Position numbers and translations under genes: made by a program | Source: Chelydra serpentina | Taxonomy: Eukaryota; Chordata; Testudines; Chelydridae | Direction of reading: 5' to 3' | NCBI GenBank assembly: GCA_037349315.1 | Contig: JBAIAC010000035.1 | Span: forward strand, 4,230,501 to 4,294,500 | DNA length: 64,000 nucleotides | In this document: positions 1 through 25,602 of the stretch, in pieces | Layout: each line of letters begins with the position of its first letter | How positions within the stretch are numbered: the first letter of the stretch is position 1 | Notes under the pieces: model-generated | What the model saw: the letters and a program-made list of their open reading frames with translations, nothing else | Told to the model about the DNA's origin: nothing | Databases searched by the model: none

Positions 1-1486
1 TTGCATGTGTTTTTCAAGGCAGATACACTCAATACACACTGTGAACACATTTGGTCCACATTGATGAAGGTTTTCGTCACAGCTACAGGGGTTACAAATG
101 TCATTTTTGTTTAAAAGGTTATTTACAAAACCCTTAATTCCAAAACCCCATGAAGAATCCTAAAATTCATGCTATAAGCAGGGAAATGCTACTGCATATT
201 TTTCCCCCAGGTCACCAAGTAATTTGCGATTAGTGCAGAATTCCTACTTGCGAAGCTGGTACTTTCACAACATGAGGTGGTATTCCCAATACTGGAACAG
301 CTCCGCTGGGTGGGAGGTTCTTGCTGGTTACAGACGCCCACGAAAATGTCTAAAGGAATCAACAGTGTTACTAAGTAACTCAAGGCCTGCAGCTCTAGTT
401 CTAGCAACAGGCCCAGACCCAGAGCTGTGCTTCTCAGGAGTGGCTCCTGAGGTGGTAGTAACAATCGCTTTCTTCTGAGTTCTGGATCCAGCCCTCAGCA
501 GTTTCCCCACAGCTGCCTATGAACCATCCCAACTCAGAAAAGCCAGAGTGAAGAGTATTCCAGCCACACACCGTCTCATTCCCAGCAATGGCTTAGGGCC
601 ATCATGCTAGGCCTGTGGCACCCAAGGATCCTTCTCCCCAGCTGCAATGGTGGAATCAGGCTGTTTCCTGCCTCTGGACACTGCATAAATAAATGCAGCA
701 CAGAATTGGGGCTACTGTTAGATTCATCACTGCAGTGGTTACATCCTACCCATCTTTGGAAAGATGCCTTCACAACCATAAGTTGGCTGGGCAGAGTTTG
801 ACTTAAAAAAAAAAATCAGTGGATATTGATGCTTAAAATTGATTAAAATTCTCACAACTGCACAAAATGCATTTAAATTTTCACAGTTGTGGGAAATTAG
901 GAGGGGCAGATGCTTATTTCATGACAGTAGACCTTGAGATTCAAGGAGTTCAAGCTTAACAGTTAACACACAAATTGTCAAGATCACATGTCAAAATATA
1001 AAAGTAATTATGCTGAAATCAAACTCTAAGTAGTTCTAAGTTTCTTACTTTGCCTAAATTTCGATTATTAACAGCCAATAAAAATCTAATCCTTCCACGC
1101 CTCACCATAAGCATTCAAATTTATTGTAAAAAAAATAAAAATAAAATAAAATAAAAAAAATTCAAGGACAAATTCAAGCCAGTTTCTGGCGCAAACTGAA
1201 AAGGTACAAAATACAGAGGGCCTTGATAATGTGCCCTCACATTCCGATACCAGCAACCAGCTAATTGACCAATCGCTTTGCTGTGGAGAAGCTCAATTTG
1301 AGGTGAAAAGGACAATTCAGGAGCAGGAGAGAAGTCTTACGCAAAAGAATTTGGATACCTCTCAGCCAGCTACCCCCATCTTGCCAGAGCAAAGATGATG
1401 GTGTGTTATACATAATGAAGAGGAGAAAAAAAAAAAAGATGACCATATTGATGAAACAATATGGTGAAAGTCACTCATTTCATTAC
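1..1486. other. G3BP1 intron 7 (partial), no other gene seen
   Basis: This is intronic sequence beyond the exon 7 donor. It holds an A-rich simple repeat at about 1127-1160 and an A run near 1426. I searched for the conserved exon 8 start (T-F-S-W-A-S-V-T-S) on the minus strand by eye and did not find it. Confidence 0.6.
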
Positions 1487-14132
<12,646 letters not shown>

Positions 14133-14522
14133 TTAGCTCACTATTTTGTTGTACATACTGAGACATGAAACAAGATGAAAGTATACAATTACAATGAAAA
14201 AACAAACACCGACATCTCTGATTTGTTTTAACACAATAATGTTATCCACTTAATTGATAAGCCTGTACTATCAACTTTTTTTTACCGGGGGGAAACAACA
14301 GCGGGAACTCCATTTGAACAATTGGATTTTTGTCCCATTTCATTTCAACAAGGAAGAGATTAAGTGTCCTAAATTCCCACATACCCTGGTAGCAAGCATA
14401 CAAGTAAGGTTCTTCAAAAGGATTTTCTAAGAGGTTAAGTCATTCACAGTGGATTCAAGCTCTATTTACCTCACCTGACTTCACAATAAGAATTAAAAAA
14501 AAAAAAAAAGAAGACTCTAAAG

Positions 14523-14699
14523 CAGCAGTGTCCAATACATTCGCCACTAGCCACATGTGGCTAATAGGCTATTGAATTGTGGCTAATGCATGTAGCCCTT
14601 TTATAATGTGGCTTAATGTGGCTTTTTTATAATGTGGCTAATAAGACAAATTCAAAGCCACAAGTGTGGCTAGCATCGAATTTCTATTGGACAACGCTG
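14523..14699 (+). mobile_element. hAT (Charlie-like) MITE, 177 bp, with perfect target duplication
   Basis: The left end CAGCAGTGTCCAATA and the inverse of the right end, CAGCGTTGTCCAATA, match. Identical 8-bp flanks CTCTAAAG at 14515-14522 and 14700-14707 prove the ends. The interior holds short tandem copies of TTATAATGTGGCT and a GCCACATGTGGC palindrome. It lies about 420 bases upstream of the exon 2 acceptor, in G3BP1 intron 1. Confidence 0.85.
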
Positions 14700-15956
14700 C
14701 TCTAAAGTGAAGCCTATGCTACTGTATTAAGACCATTTTAAAAAGGTCAGTCCAACCCATCTTTGTCAATAGCACAGAACTCCTACAGGACTCTAATGCA
14801 GTTCTAAACAATCTCAAATTTAACAGGTATACTGAACCGTATTAATGGCGCCTAACTAACAAAAGCAAACCTCCTTCCTCCCCACCCATCTTCCCCCACT
14901 TAGTTGATCATGTGTCAGCTAAATCCAACAGATAAGTAAAATGAGTTACAATGTACCCAGCCTAGAACATAGACAGTCTATTTACCTTTTATTTAATCCT
15001 GCTGGATCAACAATTATAAAAAGAAAATCTTTGCTGCTAAGAGAGATTCACAAAACATCCAGCTTCTAAATCTTAATGTCTAGGTCAGTCTAAAAAAAGG
15101 AATCTAAGAACACGTGTTCCCTATGTGCTTCCCCTCAATTATTCACATAAAATTGGTGCACATTATAAATCAATGCCAGAGTTTTCTTGCTACCACTACT
15201 GGAGTTCAAGCTGGGCGATTGTTGCTTCATATATCACCATTACAGAGATGGGTACTAGGATCGGCGCTTGGTTGACAGTTTTGTTGTTGATGTAAGGCAG
15301 AATACATGACAGCTGGCTCTTCTGCGGCTATACTGGCTCTGCAGTGATGGCAGTAATAAAAAGCTAGCAAAAGTTTGTAGTAAACCAAGCAGATCTTACC
15401 CAAAAGACATATGAAAGACACTTTCCCCCAATGTTCAACACCCTAATCCCTTCTCCCTGCTGCCAATCAGGGCTTTAGAAATGTGCCATACCTGCCCCAC
15501 ACACCCATCACTCAACTTGAGCCTCACAACCAAGTAGGTCAAAAGTGAATTTTAGATTGGTTTCATTCTTTTAAATTTGTGCTACTAAAAATAGCTTCAG
15601 GGCTGCAATCTGGTCCCCTCCAACAGCTTGAAGGGCCATAACAACCTCCTGGGGAATTTCGCCAGCACAAAAGCAGCACAGAACAACAAAGGCAGCCCTA
15701 TGCCAGCGTGGAGGTATACAGAGAGAGAATAGCCTTTCTGAATATTTTATGATGCATAGCAGCCTGTAGGTGGTCAGGGAAGGCTGCCCTAATGCAGAAC
15801 AGCCTCTGGACCAGCTTTAACTTATTCTGGAGGCTACAACAGCCCAGGAGGTAGCCCAGAATTGGAGTGGTACATAGACCCCTTTGCCCTCTCCTACCTG
15901 GGCTACATCTTTTGTGCCACACCTCTGAAGAAGTACAGCACAGCATCTCAATCTTA

Positions 15957-16203
15957 GGCTGCGTCTACATTGCCACTTTCAGCACTAAAACTTTAGTTGT
16001 TCCGGGGGTGTGAAAAAACACACCCCTGAGCGGAAAAAGTTTTAGTGCTGAAAAGCACCAGTACAGACGGTGCTTTATTGCCGAGGGCTGCACTCCCAGC
16101 GATAAAGCTACCACCCCTCATTCGGGCTGGTTACTTTTTATCGCCGGGAGAGCTATTTCCCCACCGATAAAGCATGACTAACATGGGCAGTGTAGACATA
16201 CCC
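15957..16203 (+). mobile_element. Harbinger-like foldback MITE, 247 bp, TTA target duplication
   Basis: The left end GGCTGCGTCTACA and the inverse right end GGGTATGTCTACA match, and TTA flanks both sides (15954-15956 and 16204-16206). The interior has a long hairpin: CAGCACTAAAACTTT near 15980 pairs with AAAGTTTTAGTGCTG near 16037, and GGGGTGTG pairs with CACACCCC at its tip. Confidence 0.75.
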
Positions 16204-16206
16204 TTA

Positions 16207-18315
16207 GTTATGTTATTTTAAAGTGACAACCAATCGGAGTCCATCGTAAACCAATTCATCAGAAATATTTGGAAAGCGAAAGTCAATAGCGTCGGTGTTT
16301 GTCTTTAAGGACATGTTACTTCAAGTGCATCCTAAACACTGCTCGATTCACATGTTTTATAAAAGCTACGTGCAAGGAAGCAAGTCATTCACAGATGAAG
16401 AAAACTACAAACACAGACACACAAAATTTGACCGAAGGGATCATAATGGTCCCTTCTCAGTAGGACAAGTTGTTTTCAAGATGCCCTGATATTAGTCAAG
16501 CATAAGTTTTGCACAAGACTAAGTCGTCTCTATAAAGAGCCGGTGAGTGGGGGGGAATCAAAGAGAGAAACAGCAAGAGATGGTCTCGAGAGACAGAATT
16601 CTAATGAACAGTCCTGAACAGAAGTTGCTTGAGTCTCACAAACAACAATCAAAATCTAATCCAAGCCTACAGGAGTTTTTTACATTCACATATATAGAGT
16701 ATTGCTCTTGCCTTTAATTGTATGCCGTCTCATTCTGGACCAAAGTCTCAGCTCTGCTCTGGCAACACAATGGGGATAGAAAGCCAGCAGGGTACTCCCC
16801 ATATGTAAACTATCTAGGGAAACCAAGCGAATGTAGCTGGCTCTAACATCTGCTCCTGAACGTTTCTTCCCTTCCCCCTGCATACAGGGGCATACAGAAG
16901 CCCAGTGCACCCTTGAGTCAGCAGAACTGCCCCAAATTACCTTCAGGATTTAGGAGTGAAAACAAAAAAATTACTGATGTCCCCTGCCCAGATGCACTAT
17001 GCCCTGTTCCAGCATACCTGAGGATCCGGCCCTATGCTGCCAGAGAAGAGTGTTTTTGCCCAAATTATAGGCAAGAAGCCCCATCAAGCTTACAACATGT
17101 GGCAGTCTAATGGTCTGTAACAAAGATAATACCAGAACAATTTAGTAAGAGACAAATATTGATGGTTTCCAGTATGCACACAGGCATGCAAAGGAAATTA
17201 TGGCCACAGTGGAGGATGTAGCAGATACACAAACAGTAATTTCAAACTCCAAAAAGAAAAACAGGGAAGTCCTGAATATCACAAATTCCTCCGTCTGCCT
17301 TATCAGATTCTTTATACATTTCAGCTTTGTTCATCTGATAGCCCACAAGATGCCTCCTTCTCTACAGTAACCAAACCATGCAGATAAGGTTTATTCTGTT
17401 TGGCAGGACTTATCAATAATACATGTAAGCATTATGCAGCACCCAAAAACTCAGTTGTGGCCAAGAAGCTACTGGGCTGGGTACTATGAAAATGTAGGAG
17501 ACAATCCCTGCCCTGAAAGACAGTCAAAAAGACACAAAACAGACAAAGGATAGGGGACAGGGCTACAAACATACAAGAAAACTAACATGGTGACGCTTGA
17601 TACAGCTTTGTAAGTTACACATTTAGTTGTTTAAATTTGAGTGGAGAAGGGTGAACAATGACAAGGATTGAAGAAGCAGGAGAGAGTCGAAAAAGGAAAA
17701 TGGGGGAACGGCCATGCCTAGCCATGACTTGCAGCGAGGATTTTGTAGACACATCTGAGATGAATCTTAAGGAATTGGAGGATAAGAGAATGGCTGAACA
17801 GACTGTATCTGGAGTTTTGCCTACACAGGCAGTGGTGTGGGAGAGACTGCAAAAGTGTTTAAAGTGACAGCCTTACTGAGGGGCAAAGGCTGGAAACTTT
17901 TACAGACTGGAGGAGGAGCATGGCTCAACACTGTGGTGTTACTAGATAAAGTACTAGGTAAAGTAGGGTTAAGTTGTGAAGGGCTATTTAAAGATGACCT
18001 ACAGGGGATTAAAAGAAGATTTGTGCTCTCTTCCCCCACCCTCAAATGTATATAAAGAGGTCTAATTTGTGACTTAAGAAACGTGTTCGTGTTTTACCTT
18101 AGCAATATCAGGAATGCCAAATCCCAGATGATCAGATTTGACATGCCCCAGAGGATACATATTTGTGAGCTCCTGCTCCCTTCATTGAAAAGGTTGGTGT
18201 ATAAACTCTTGGAAACAAAACAAAAACAAACAAACAAAATCACACATCCTTTCTTCAAGGTCCTACAGGTGATGGTGTTAAACAAGAACTAAAACTAAAA
18301 TCAGGTTCTCTCAAA
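16207..18315. other. G3BP1 intron 1 sequence, unassigned
   Basis: No gene seen. A short CR1-tail-like match (GGGATCATAATGGTCCCTTC near 16437) is too short to annotate. The remaining sequence is unassigned. Confidence 0.4.
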
Positions 18316-18610
18316 GGGTACGTCTATACTTACCACCGAACCCGGAGGTAAGCAATCGATCTTCTGGGATCGATTTATCGCGGCTTGTCTAGACGCGATA
18401 AATCGATCCCGGAAGTGCTCGCCGTCGACACCGGTACTCCTGCTCCGCGAGAGGAGTACGTGGAGTCGACGGGGGAGCCTGCCTGCCACGTGTGGACCCG
18501 CGGTAAGTACCTTGTAGTTCAAACTAAGATACTTCGACTTCAGCTACGTTATTCACGTAGCTGAAGTTGCGTATCTTAGTTCGAACCGGGGGGTTAGTGT
18601 GGACCAGCCC
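18316..18610 (+). mobile_element. Harbinger-like MITE with three hairpins, 295 bp
   Basis: The left end GGGTACGTCTATACT and the inverse right end GGGCTGGTCCACACT match, with AAA on both sides. Three successive hairpins fill the interior: GATCGATTTATCGCG with its inverse (about 18355-18415), GTCGAC and GGTACTCCT pairing (about 18423-18471), and AAGATACTTCGACTTCAGC pairing across a short loop (about 18518-18586). Confidence 0.75.
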
Positions 18611-21600
18611 AAAGTTAACTGAATAGCTTCCAGTCTTTTGATATACATTTCAAGAGTTCTGCAAGCCACCACAGACCAAGGAAGCTACACATATCTGGCC
18701 CACAGGACATAGCTGAGTCTACAGAATCTGAGTTTCATTTAAAAAAAAAGAAAAAAAGTTTCTAATCATGATGGTTATTCAAAAAGCCTTCCAAATGTGA
18801 ATCATATGTATAGTTGCAGCTCCCCATCCACTATTAATTTAACTGGGTACTTAATTTCATTGGGTGAAAATTCTAAATCCCAAGGATGACACTGCAAATA
18901 ACCTCAAATTATTAAAGGGGAAAAAATGCATTAAATTGGTGGAACTACAAATGACGAAAAATAGGAGTAAAGTCCTATCCAATATCCACTTTAAGAAAAG
19001 AGGCAAGATTTAGTTACTGCACAGATTACAGTGATGCTGTAATAAACTCATGAATGGATTTTTTCATACCCGTATCATTGTTTACATTTGTAAATGAGCT
19101 GGATTCCATGTTAGTAGATGACATAATCCTTGCTTGTTTGTCCTATAAACCTGGTTTTTATAGCACACAAAAGATTTGGGAATACCCACATATAGGGCCT
19201 GATCTAACTCCCAGTGACTCAATAGGAGACTTTTCACTCACTCCAGTGGAAGCTGAATCAGACACACAAAAATAACTATTTTCTATTGCTTTCAGAATGG
19301 AAGTCCAATTTGGTACACTTTTGTTTCACAGCGCCTTCATGACCTACTACCAGAGAATTCTCCACAGAATTTGACAGTCCCAAATCCAACAGAATATACT
19401 GTACAAAAAAAATAAAAATAAAATCAACCATTTTATCAGAATCCTTCCCCCTTTGATTTGTATCTGTTTCCTTTCATAGATGAATGTTTCCTGGCTACAT
19501 TCAGCCACTAGGGTTCACATTACTTTGCATGCTGCTGTGTTAAACTGTGCCACTACTATACGGAAGACAGATTTCCACCTCTGGTAATCAAAGATGGATT
19601 TTATCATACAAACACCAGACTAAATTAGCACAGGGCAACTCTAATTCAATACTTCTTACTTAGTTCTGATATAGACTTTTCATATTTACTGCTGACTTGT
19701 ACCATGCAAAGAGCAACAAAAGGGAGTCCAACTCTTATTAAGCAGATTTTTTTTTTTTTAAGCGAAAAACCAACAGGACCTAATCAGTGGACAGCAATCT
19801 GTTTTTACTTCAGTTGCACCTGCTGCTTTTGTACCAGCAACCATCTGCTCATGTTCTCCAGCCAACAACCTGAACGATACTAAACCTCATCTCTCCAGAA
19901 AGAAAATTTGTTCCACACCACTCAGGAATATATTGCTACCATTATCCTATGGTCAAGGGACAGCATAATGTAAAAGTGTATTTTATACTGTCCACACCAC
20001 AGTAGTATCTGAGAGCCTGAGTTATCACACACCCATCTTTTTGCCAGTGGTGATGACGGAGAGGGCCTTAAGAGAAGAGCTGGACACCAAATGATTTCCT
20101 AATATTCATTCACCTTACTCACAAGTGTAAGGAATAATTTATTAAGTTACTCTACTCCAACCTAAAACCATCAGGTTAACTACATTCTGTATACTGCTAC
20201 CAAAGTTTAAATCCTAGCCATTTATTAAAGCAAGAGATTAAATTTAGACAAATACCTCAGCTAAACTGGTCTTCACTTGGTTGGTGGAATTTTCCACCAT
20301 CTATTATAATGCTACAACTTTGCAGAAAATCAGTGCTAGTCACTGAGTTTCCAAAGTACAGTTATGTAAATTAAAAATTGATTTATGCAAACAGTGCATT
20401 CAACAAATTAAGATTTAGAGTCACAACAACTCATTACCATATTTAGACTATGATAGATAGGTGTTCTTTCAGCTTAGTTTGAGCCAAAATTGATTAGTAT
20501 TTTCTAAAGCATTCACCCAAATTACTATATAATCAAAATAAACTAACCTGTGGTTTTCAATAACCCAAGACTGAAGTTATAAAATTCAATGCAAGTCCTA
20601 GTTGTGTCACATTTCCTCCAGATATCCTTATCTCCTGTGCTCTATATGCAGAGTTCAGGTTCACAGGGAGGCCAGCTAGTGATCACTAAAGCCATTTAAT
20701 CTGTCATAATGATCCCAGAGGGGTAGGTTCAACTGACATTTTAAATCAAAAGGATTCCAGACATCCCTTTTGAGGAGACTACTGTTGTGTTTAGTATTAC
20801 CAAGTGTGCTACCAGAAGGGTGCTTTATACAGCTGATATCAAAACAAAGAGGGGAAGAAATGGTTTCTAGAAACCTTAGGACCAGGCTAAGTTTTTCTGA
20901 ATAGCCTGCCTTCACAGCCCCTTGTACCTTTATCTTCCACCTAACTCATCACTATGTCTTTTTGTCAGCATTTCAACCTAAAGAGAAAATATCTATCAAA
21001 ATACCAAATCACTTCAAAGCATTAGTTTCTTTTGATGGGAAGATTTTGCAGCATAATGAAGTGAATAATCCCGCAGCAATCTTTGATTCCCAATCTTCTA
21101 CTGTTAACATATTTTTTTTTAAAGGGACTCATCTGATATCTGTTACACCAGTCCGATTTTTATGACTTGTAAATTTACAAAATTCTGAGGCAGGCTGTCC
21201 CAAGCCTTTGTAGCCATAAGGTAAGTGTGTGCAAAGATACTCACTGCACTGTCACACCACTTAAGTGACACCCACAATAGCCTTGAGAAAATACAATACA
21301 TTTTTAGTTTTTTCACCTCCACAGTCTTATGTAGTTATAGAAGGGACATTCTGGCACCATGCACTCATTAAGTTCTCCATGTGAGGATTTTTGCAAACTT
21401 CAGGGTATGACTATACTATGTACCCTGGCTCTTGACTGTGTTGCTAGCTGAATAGTTCCTTTACCTTTTATCAATTGCTACCTTTGGAAAGCTGAAGAAT
21501 TGCTTAGAAAAACCTGCACAGTAACAGATTTATAGAAGTTGTATATCCTATTCCATACTTGATAAATACTGAATCCACCAGGATATTGGATATTTAAGAT

Positions 21601-22426
21601 ATAGTCATTAGACATCACAATTGCAGTAATGAAGTGCCATTTTCAGATTTTTCCAGGTTGCTTAGTAACAGGTGAGAATGACCTGCTCGTGTGAGAATGG
21701 CTCAGTATAAACAGTGATTTTTCAATATGACTGAAAAATAGCCTACACTAGAATCAGTCCAACGTGAGTCCACCGTGGGACGAATGAAAACGAGCAAACA
21801 CAATAAAGAAACTTCATAGAGAAAATCCCCACTCCCCCAAAAATGGACTAAACAAAAAAATGTAGATAACTATTAATGAAAGCATAAATATTCCATTATG
21901 TTAGCTTCTGCTCCCAACATCTTTTGGATGGATCCATTCGGCTTTGTTTGCTCAAATGAGGGGAGGGGGAAGCAGCAAGTGGGTACCTGTGGAAAACAAT
22001 AGTGTTACAAACACTACAGATCAGATAGACAATATGATACAAGCAGGATAAACTTGCATCTCTAAGTGAAATCCAGAGCACTGGTCTCTTCGCTGGGGAA
22101 GCATATCATTAGGACAGCTTGTTCTGAAGTAGAATAAATAATGTGAACTTTTCAAGGAAATGCATATTTAAACACTAAAAAGGTAACAAATACTGAGCTA
22201 CAAGAATTCAGAAAGAATAGGAAGGCCACTAAACTCACCCTCAACTACCTGGGGAAAGAGGCTATTAAAAGAACAGTTTTTGTTGACAAAAGTCTGCAAG
22301 ACTACAAGCACTGGTAGGGGCCAGCACCCAGTGAAATACAGGTATAGAAATCTTGAAGCATTAGTTAGAATCAGTAACATGAGCAATTAATGACAAAGTT
22401 CCGTCTTCCATGAGTTGGGGAATAAC
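18611..22426. other. G3BP1 intron 1 sequence, mostly unassigned
   Basis: No gene seen. The stretch 19196-19265 (CCTGATCTAAC, then CCAGTGACTCAATAGG) looks like an old amniote repeat that recurs elsewhere in the window. There is a T run at 19748-19760. Nothing else was recognised. Confidence 0.4.
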
Positions 22427-22428
22427 TA

Positions 22429-22741
22429 CAGTAGAACCTCAGAGTCACAAACACCTTGAGAATGGAGGTTGTTTGTAACTCTGAAATGTTCATAACTCTG
22501 AACAAAATGTTATGGTGGTTCTTTCAAAAGTTTACAACTGAACATTGACTTAATGCAGCTTTGAAACTTTACTATGTAGAAAAATTCTGCTTTCCCTTTT
22601 GTTTTAGTAGTTCACGTTTAACAGTACTGTATTTGGTTTTTGGTCTCTGCTGCTGCCCGATTGTGTACTTCTGGCTCCAAATGAGGTGTGTGGTTGCCTA
22701 GTCAGTTTTTAACTCTGGTGTTCATAACTGAGTTTCTACTG
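22429..22741 (+). mobile_element. Tigger/mariner-like MITE, 313 bp, TA target site
   Basis: The left end is CAGTAGAACCTCAGAGT. The inverse of the right end reads CAGTAGAAACTCAGTT. TA dinucleotides flank both ends (22427-22428 and 22742-22743). The matching inner arms ACAAACACC and GGTGTTCATAAC extend the terminal repeat. No transposase is encoded. Confidence 0.8.
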
Positions 22742-22743
22742 TA

Positions 22744-24989
22744 CTCACAAAGATAAAGGAAGCCTTTAAAAAATAAAAAATAAAAAAGTGAACCATTTAG
22801 GCATTAAATTTCAAAAGCCAAGAACCCTAAATGAAAAAGAAAGCCTTTATATAAAGGCAGATGGAAAGCAGAAAGCATTCTAGGAAGTTACCTGTTTATA
22901 GACAATAGCACTGTTTTGTACTTTGACTGTATGGGAGACTGTACGGTCTGCCTGTGAGAAAGTCTTACATGCTGGCCTTCCAAGCATTGATAATTTACAG
23001 TAAAGCCAACGGACTACAGCAGCTAAATGGGCAAAAGCTGCTCTACTGTATCTAAAGATATGAGGTTTTTGAATTGTCGTCTCTTTGGAAGTAGGTGCAC
23101 AAAGCTAAGTGATGGAATGTCTGACGAGGTCTTTTAACCATGAATAATGGAATTTGTAATGAGTTACAGTGCTGGCATTTTAACTGTTACGTTACTTTCT
23201 CCTGTGAAATGCTACTAATGCAACCATGACTGCTCACTGAAAAACAGCAGCAGGTGAACCTCAGTCAACCAAGCATAGGAGTAATTAAAAAGTGTACAGT
23301 GTATACTAATACAATTAAGTGGATGATGATTACTAAAGGACATTTTAACTCAAAATGTAGCTATACCTAATAAAAAGTTGACCTGGATCATCAGCACACT
23401 CGCTCATTTTAGCCAGCCATGCACTAGGTCTGCAATAAACTCTAGTCACTGCTGTAGAAGGAAGGCCACATAACTTAAAGAAGGGTAGCAGCACAGCCTA
23501 GTGGACAGAGCAACCGACTGGGATTCAGGAGATTTGAGTTCTATTCCAGGCTTTGACACTGACTGCTAGCTGATCCTGGGCAAATCACTTCACTGCTCCT
23601 GTTTTCCCATCTGTAAAACAGGGATAACAACTTACCTCCTTTGTAGAGCATTGAAAATCTGATGAAAAACCATTATATATGAGTGACGTACATAGCAGCT
23701 GGGGGCAGGGGTCTGAACCTACGGCATATTTCCTGGTTGAAATAATATAGCCAAACCATCATGACAGGAAAACATCTACATTTTAAAAAGTGTTCTTGAA
23801 AAATCCGCTTTGTACCACACAGAAAAACATTTTTTTAAGAGGGATGCAACTTTTTTGCCCAGTGACATGCTAAAAGTTCACATGTAAAAAACATGCAAAA
23901 CAGCTCAAAATTAAGTTTAAAGTTAGCATTGCTCAGACCAATACTTGGGTGGATTAGATTTATTTATTTTTCCACTTGCCAATTGCAGAGGGGAACCTTC
24001 CCAGACAGGCCTCTACACAATACTAATAAATAAGCCACAAACTTCCTAAATGACTTGTATTCTGCAGAAGTTACATTTCTAGTCATCATTGTTGTTGTTA
24101 ATAAACCTTTCCAAATGCGAACCAAGAATAGATGCAGCATTGTCTGCCAGTCTGCAGGCAAAATCCAGTGCCTCTGCTGCTGTTCATAGTTTAGCTCTTG
24201 TTGCTTGGCAAAACTAACTAGTGCTTTTCACTGCTGCTATTTAGAATCTGAGAGCAGCAGTGGATCAAGAATGTTAATGTCATGCTATAGAGGCAGGCAC
24301 AGAAGGATGTTCATAAAAGAAGAAACCCCAGAATATGAAGGATAAGGTAGAGTAGTGGAGACCTGCTCCCCTCAGAGAAGCCGAGAAGCTCTTGGCAGGG
24401 AAGAAATTAAACAGATCAAAAAAAATTCTCCCCCCCCACCCCCCTACCTGCAGCTAGGGACATGGGAGGGTGCAGCATTCACTCTATCACCACACCTACT
24501 AGCTAAAGGCAGATATTAAAGACATAGTCCCACACAAATAGGGCCCAGGGATAGCAACCTGGTAGAAATCCCATCTTTCTCCCATTATAAGCAGGATAAT
24601 GATAACAGGGCTCAAGATTTCTCATTAAGCTGTTGCCCTTGAACCTCACTGACTGAGCTTCCTCATGACATTTCATAATGTGCTCTAATAGGCATCTAGT
24701 AAGTTTTTCATACTCTGGCCCAACCACCACATTGCTATACAGTGCTGCTGGAGATACTAGTGGTATTGGGGGTTATAATATTTCAGTGAAAGAGTTCTTC
24801 ACATTTTCACAGCAATATACAATAGGCTGGAAGCTAGGTACCGCCAAAGAACCGGAGCGAGTGAAGGACCTGCCGCCGAAGTGCCACCAAACAGCTGGAG
24901 CACTGCCGGGTGAGTGCAAGGGGGTGGCGCCTTTTTTTAGCTCCGCTCCCCCTGTACTCTGGACCTGCCTAAAACCATTTGTACTGATT
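22744..24989. other. G3BP1 intron 1 sequence, mostly unassigned
   Basis: Apart from the SINE at 23.5 kb, nothing clear is seen. A C run lies near 24430-24445. The GC-rich stretch 24830-24960 (CTGCCGCCGAAGTGCCACC) looks like part of a turtle repeat but is too short to name. Confidence 0.35.
23486..23645 (+). mobile_element. MIR-like tRNA-derived SINE
   Basis: It shows the MIR order: AGCCTAGTGGACAGAGCA head, GAGTTCTATTCCAGGC (B-box region), CCTGGGCAAATCACTTCACT core, and CCATCTGTAAAACAGGGATA. Confidence 0.75.
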
Positions 24990-24997
24990 CTCTAGTG

Positions 24998-25602
24998 CAG
25001 GGGTGAGCAAACTTTTTGGCCGGGGAAATTGTATGCAGGGCCATGAATGTAGGGCAGGGGCAGAGGTGCGGTGTGCAGGAAGGGGCTCTGGGCAAGGAGT
25101 TGGGGTGCAGCAGAGGGTTAGGGAGCATGAGAGGTTCGGGGTGCAGGCTTGGCCCAGCACCGCTTACCTTGAGCGGCTCTAGGGTGGCAGCAGCACAGCT
25201 AAGGCAGGCTCCCTTCCTGCCCTGGCCCCGCACCAAATCCCGGAAGTGGCCAGCATGTCCAGCAGGAGCTCCTGGGGGTGGGGTGAGGCAGGCCGCTCCG
25301 CCACGCGCTGCGCTCACCTGCGGGTACCACCCCCGAAGCTCCCATTGGCTGCGGATGACCATTCCCGCCCATGGGGAGCTGCAGGGGGAGGTGCCTGCTG
25401 GCAAGGGCAGCGCACCAAGCCCTCGGTCCCCCAGAGGGGCCGCAGGGACATGGTGCTAGCCGCTTCCAGGAGCGGCATGGCCCCAGGGCAGGCAGGGAGC
25501 CTGCCTGAGCTCCACTGCGCCACAGGGTTGGCAATCCCGCAGGCCAAACTGAAAGCCCTGACGGGCCAGATCGGAATTGTGGGCCGTAGTTTGCCCTCCC
25601 TG
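24998..25602 (+). mobile_element. hAT-Charlie-like non-autonomous element, 605 bp, perfect target duplication
   Basis: The left end CAGGGGTGAGCAAACTTTTT and the inverse right end CAGGGAGGGCAAACTACGG match the hAT-Charlie terminus type. Identical 8-bp flanks CTCTAGTG at 24990-24997 and 25603-25610 fix the ends. The interior is very GC-rich and stands out from the AT-rich intron. Its overlapping open frames (25016-25608) show no transposase features and follow from the GC content. Confidence 0.88.

Noticed and set aside
16430..16470. Short match to the CR1 tail (GATCATAATGGTCCCTTC)
   Set aside because: Too short and without the rest of the tail; may be chance or a remnant.
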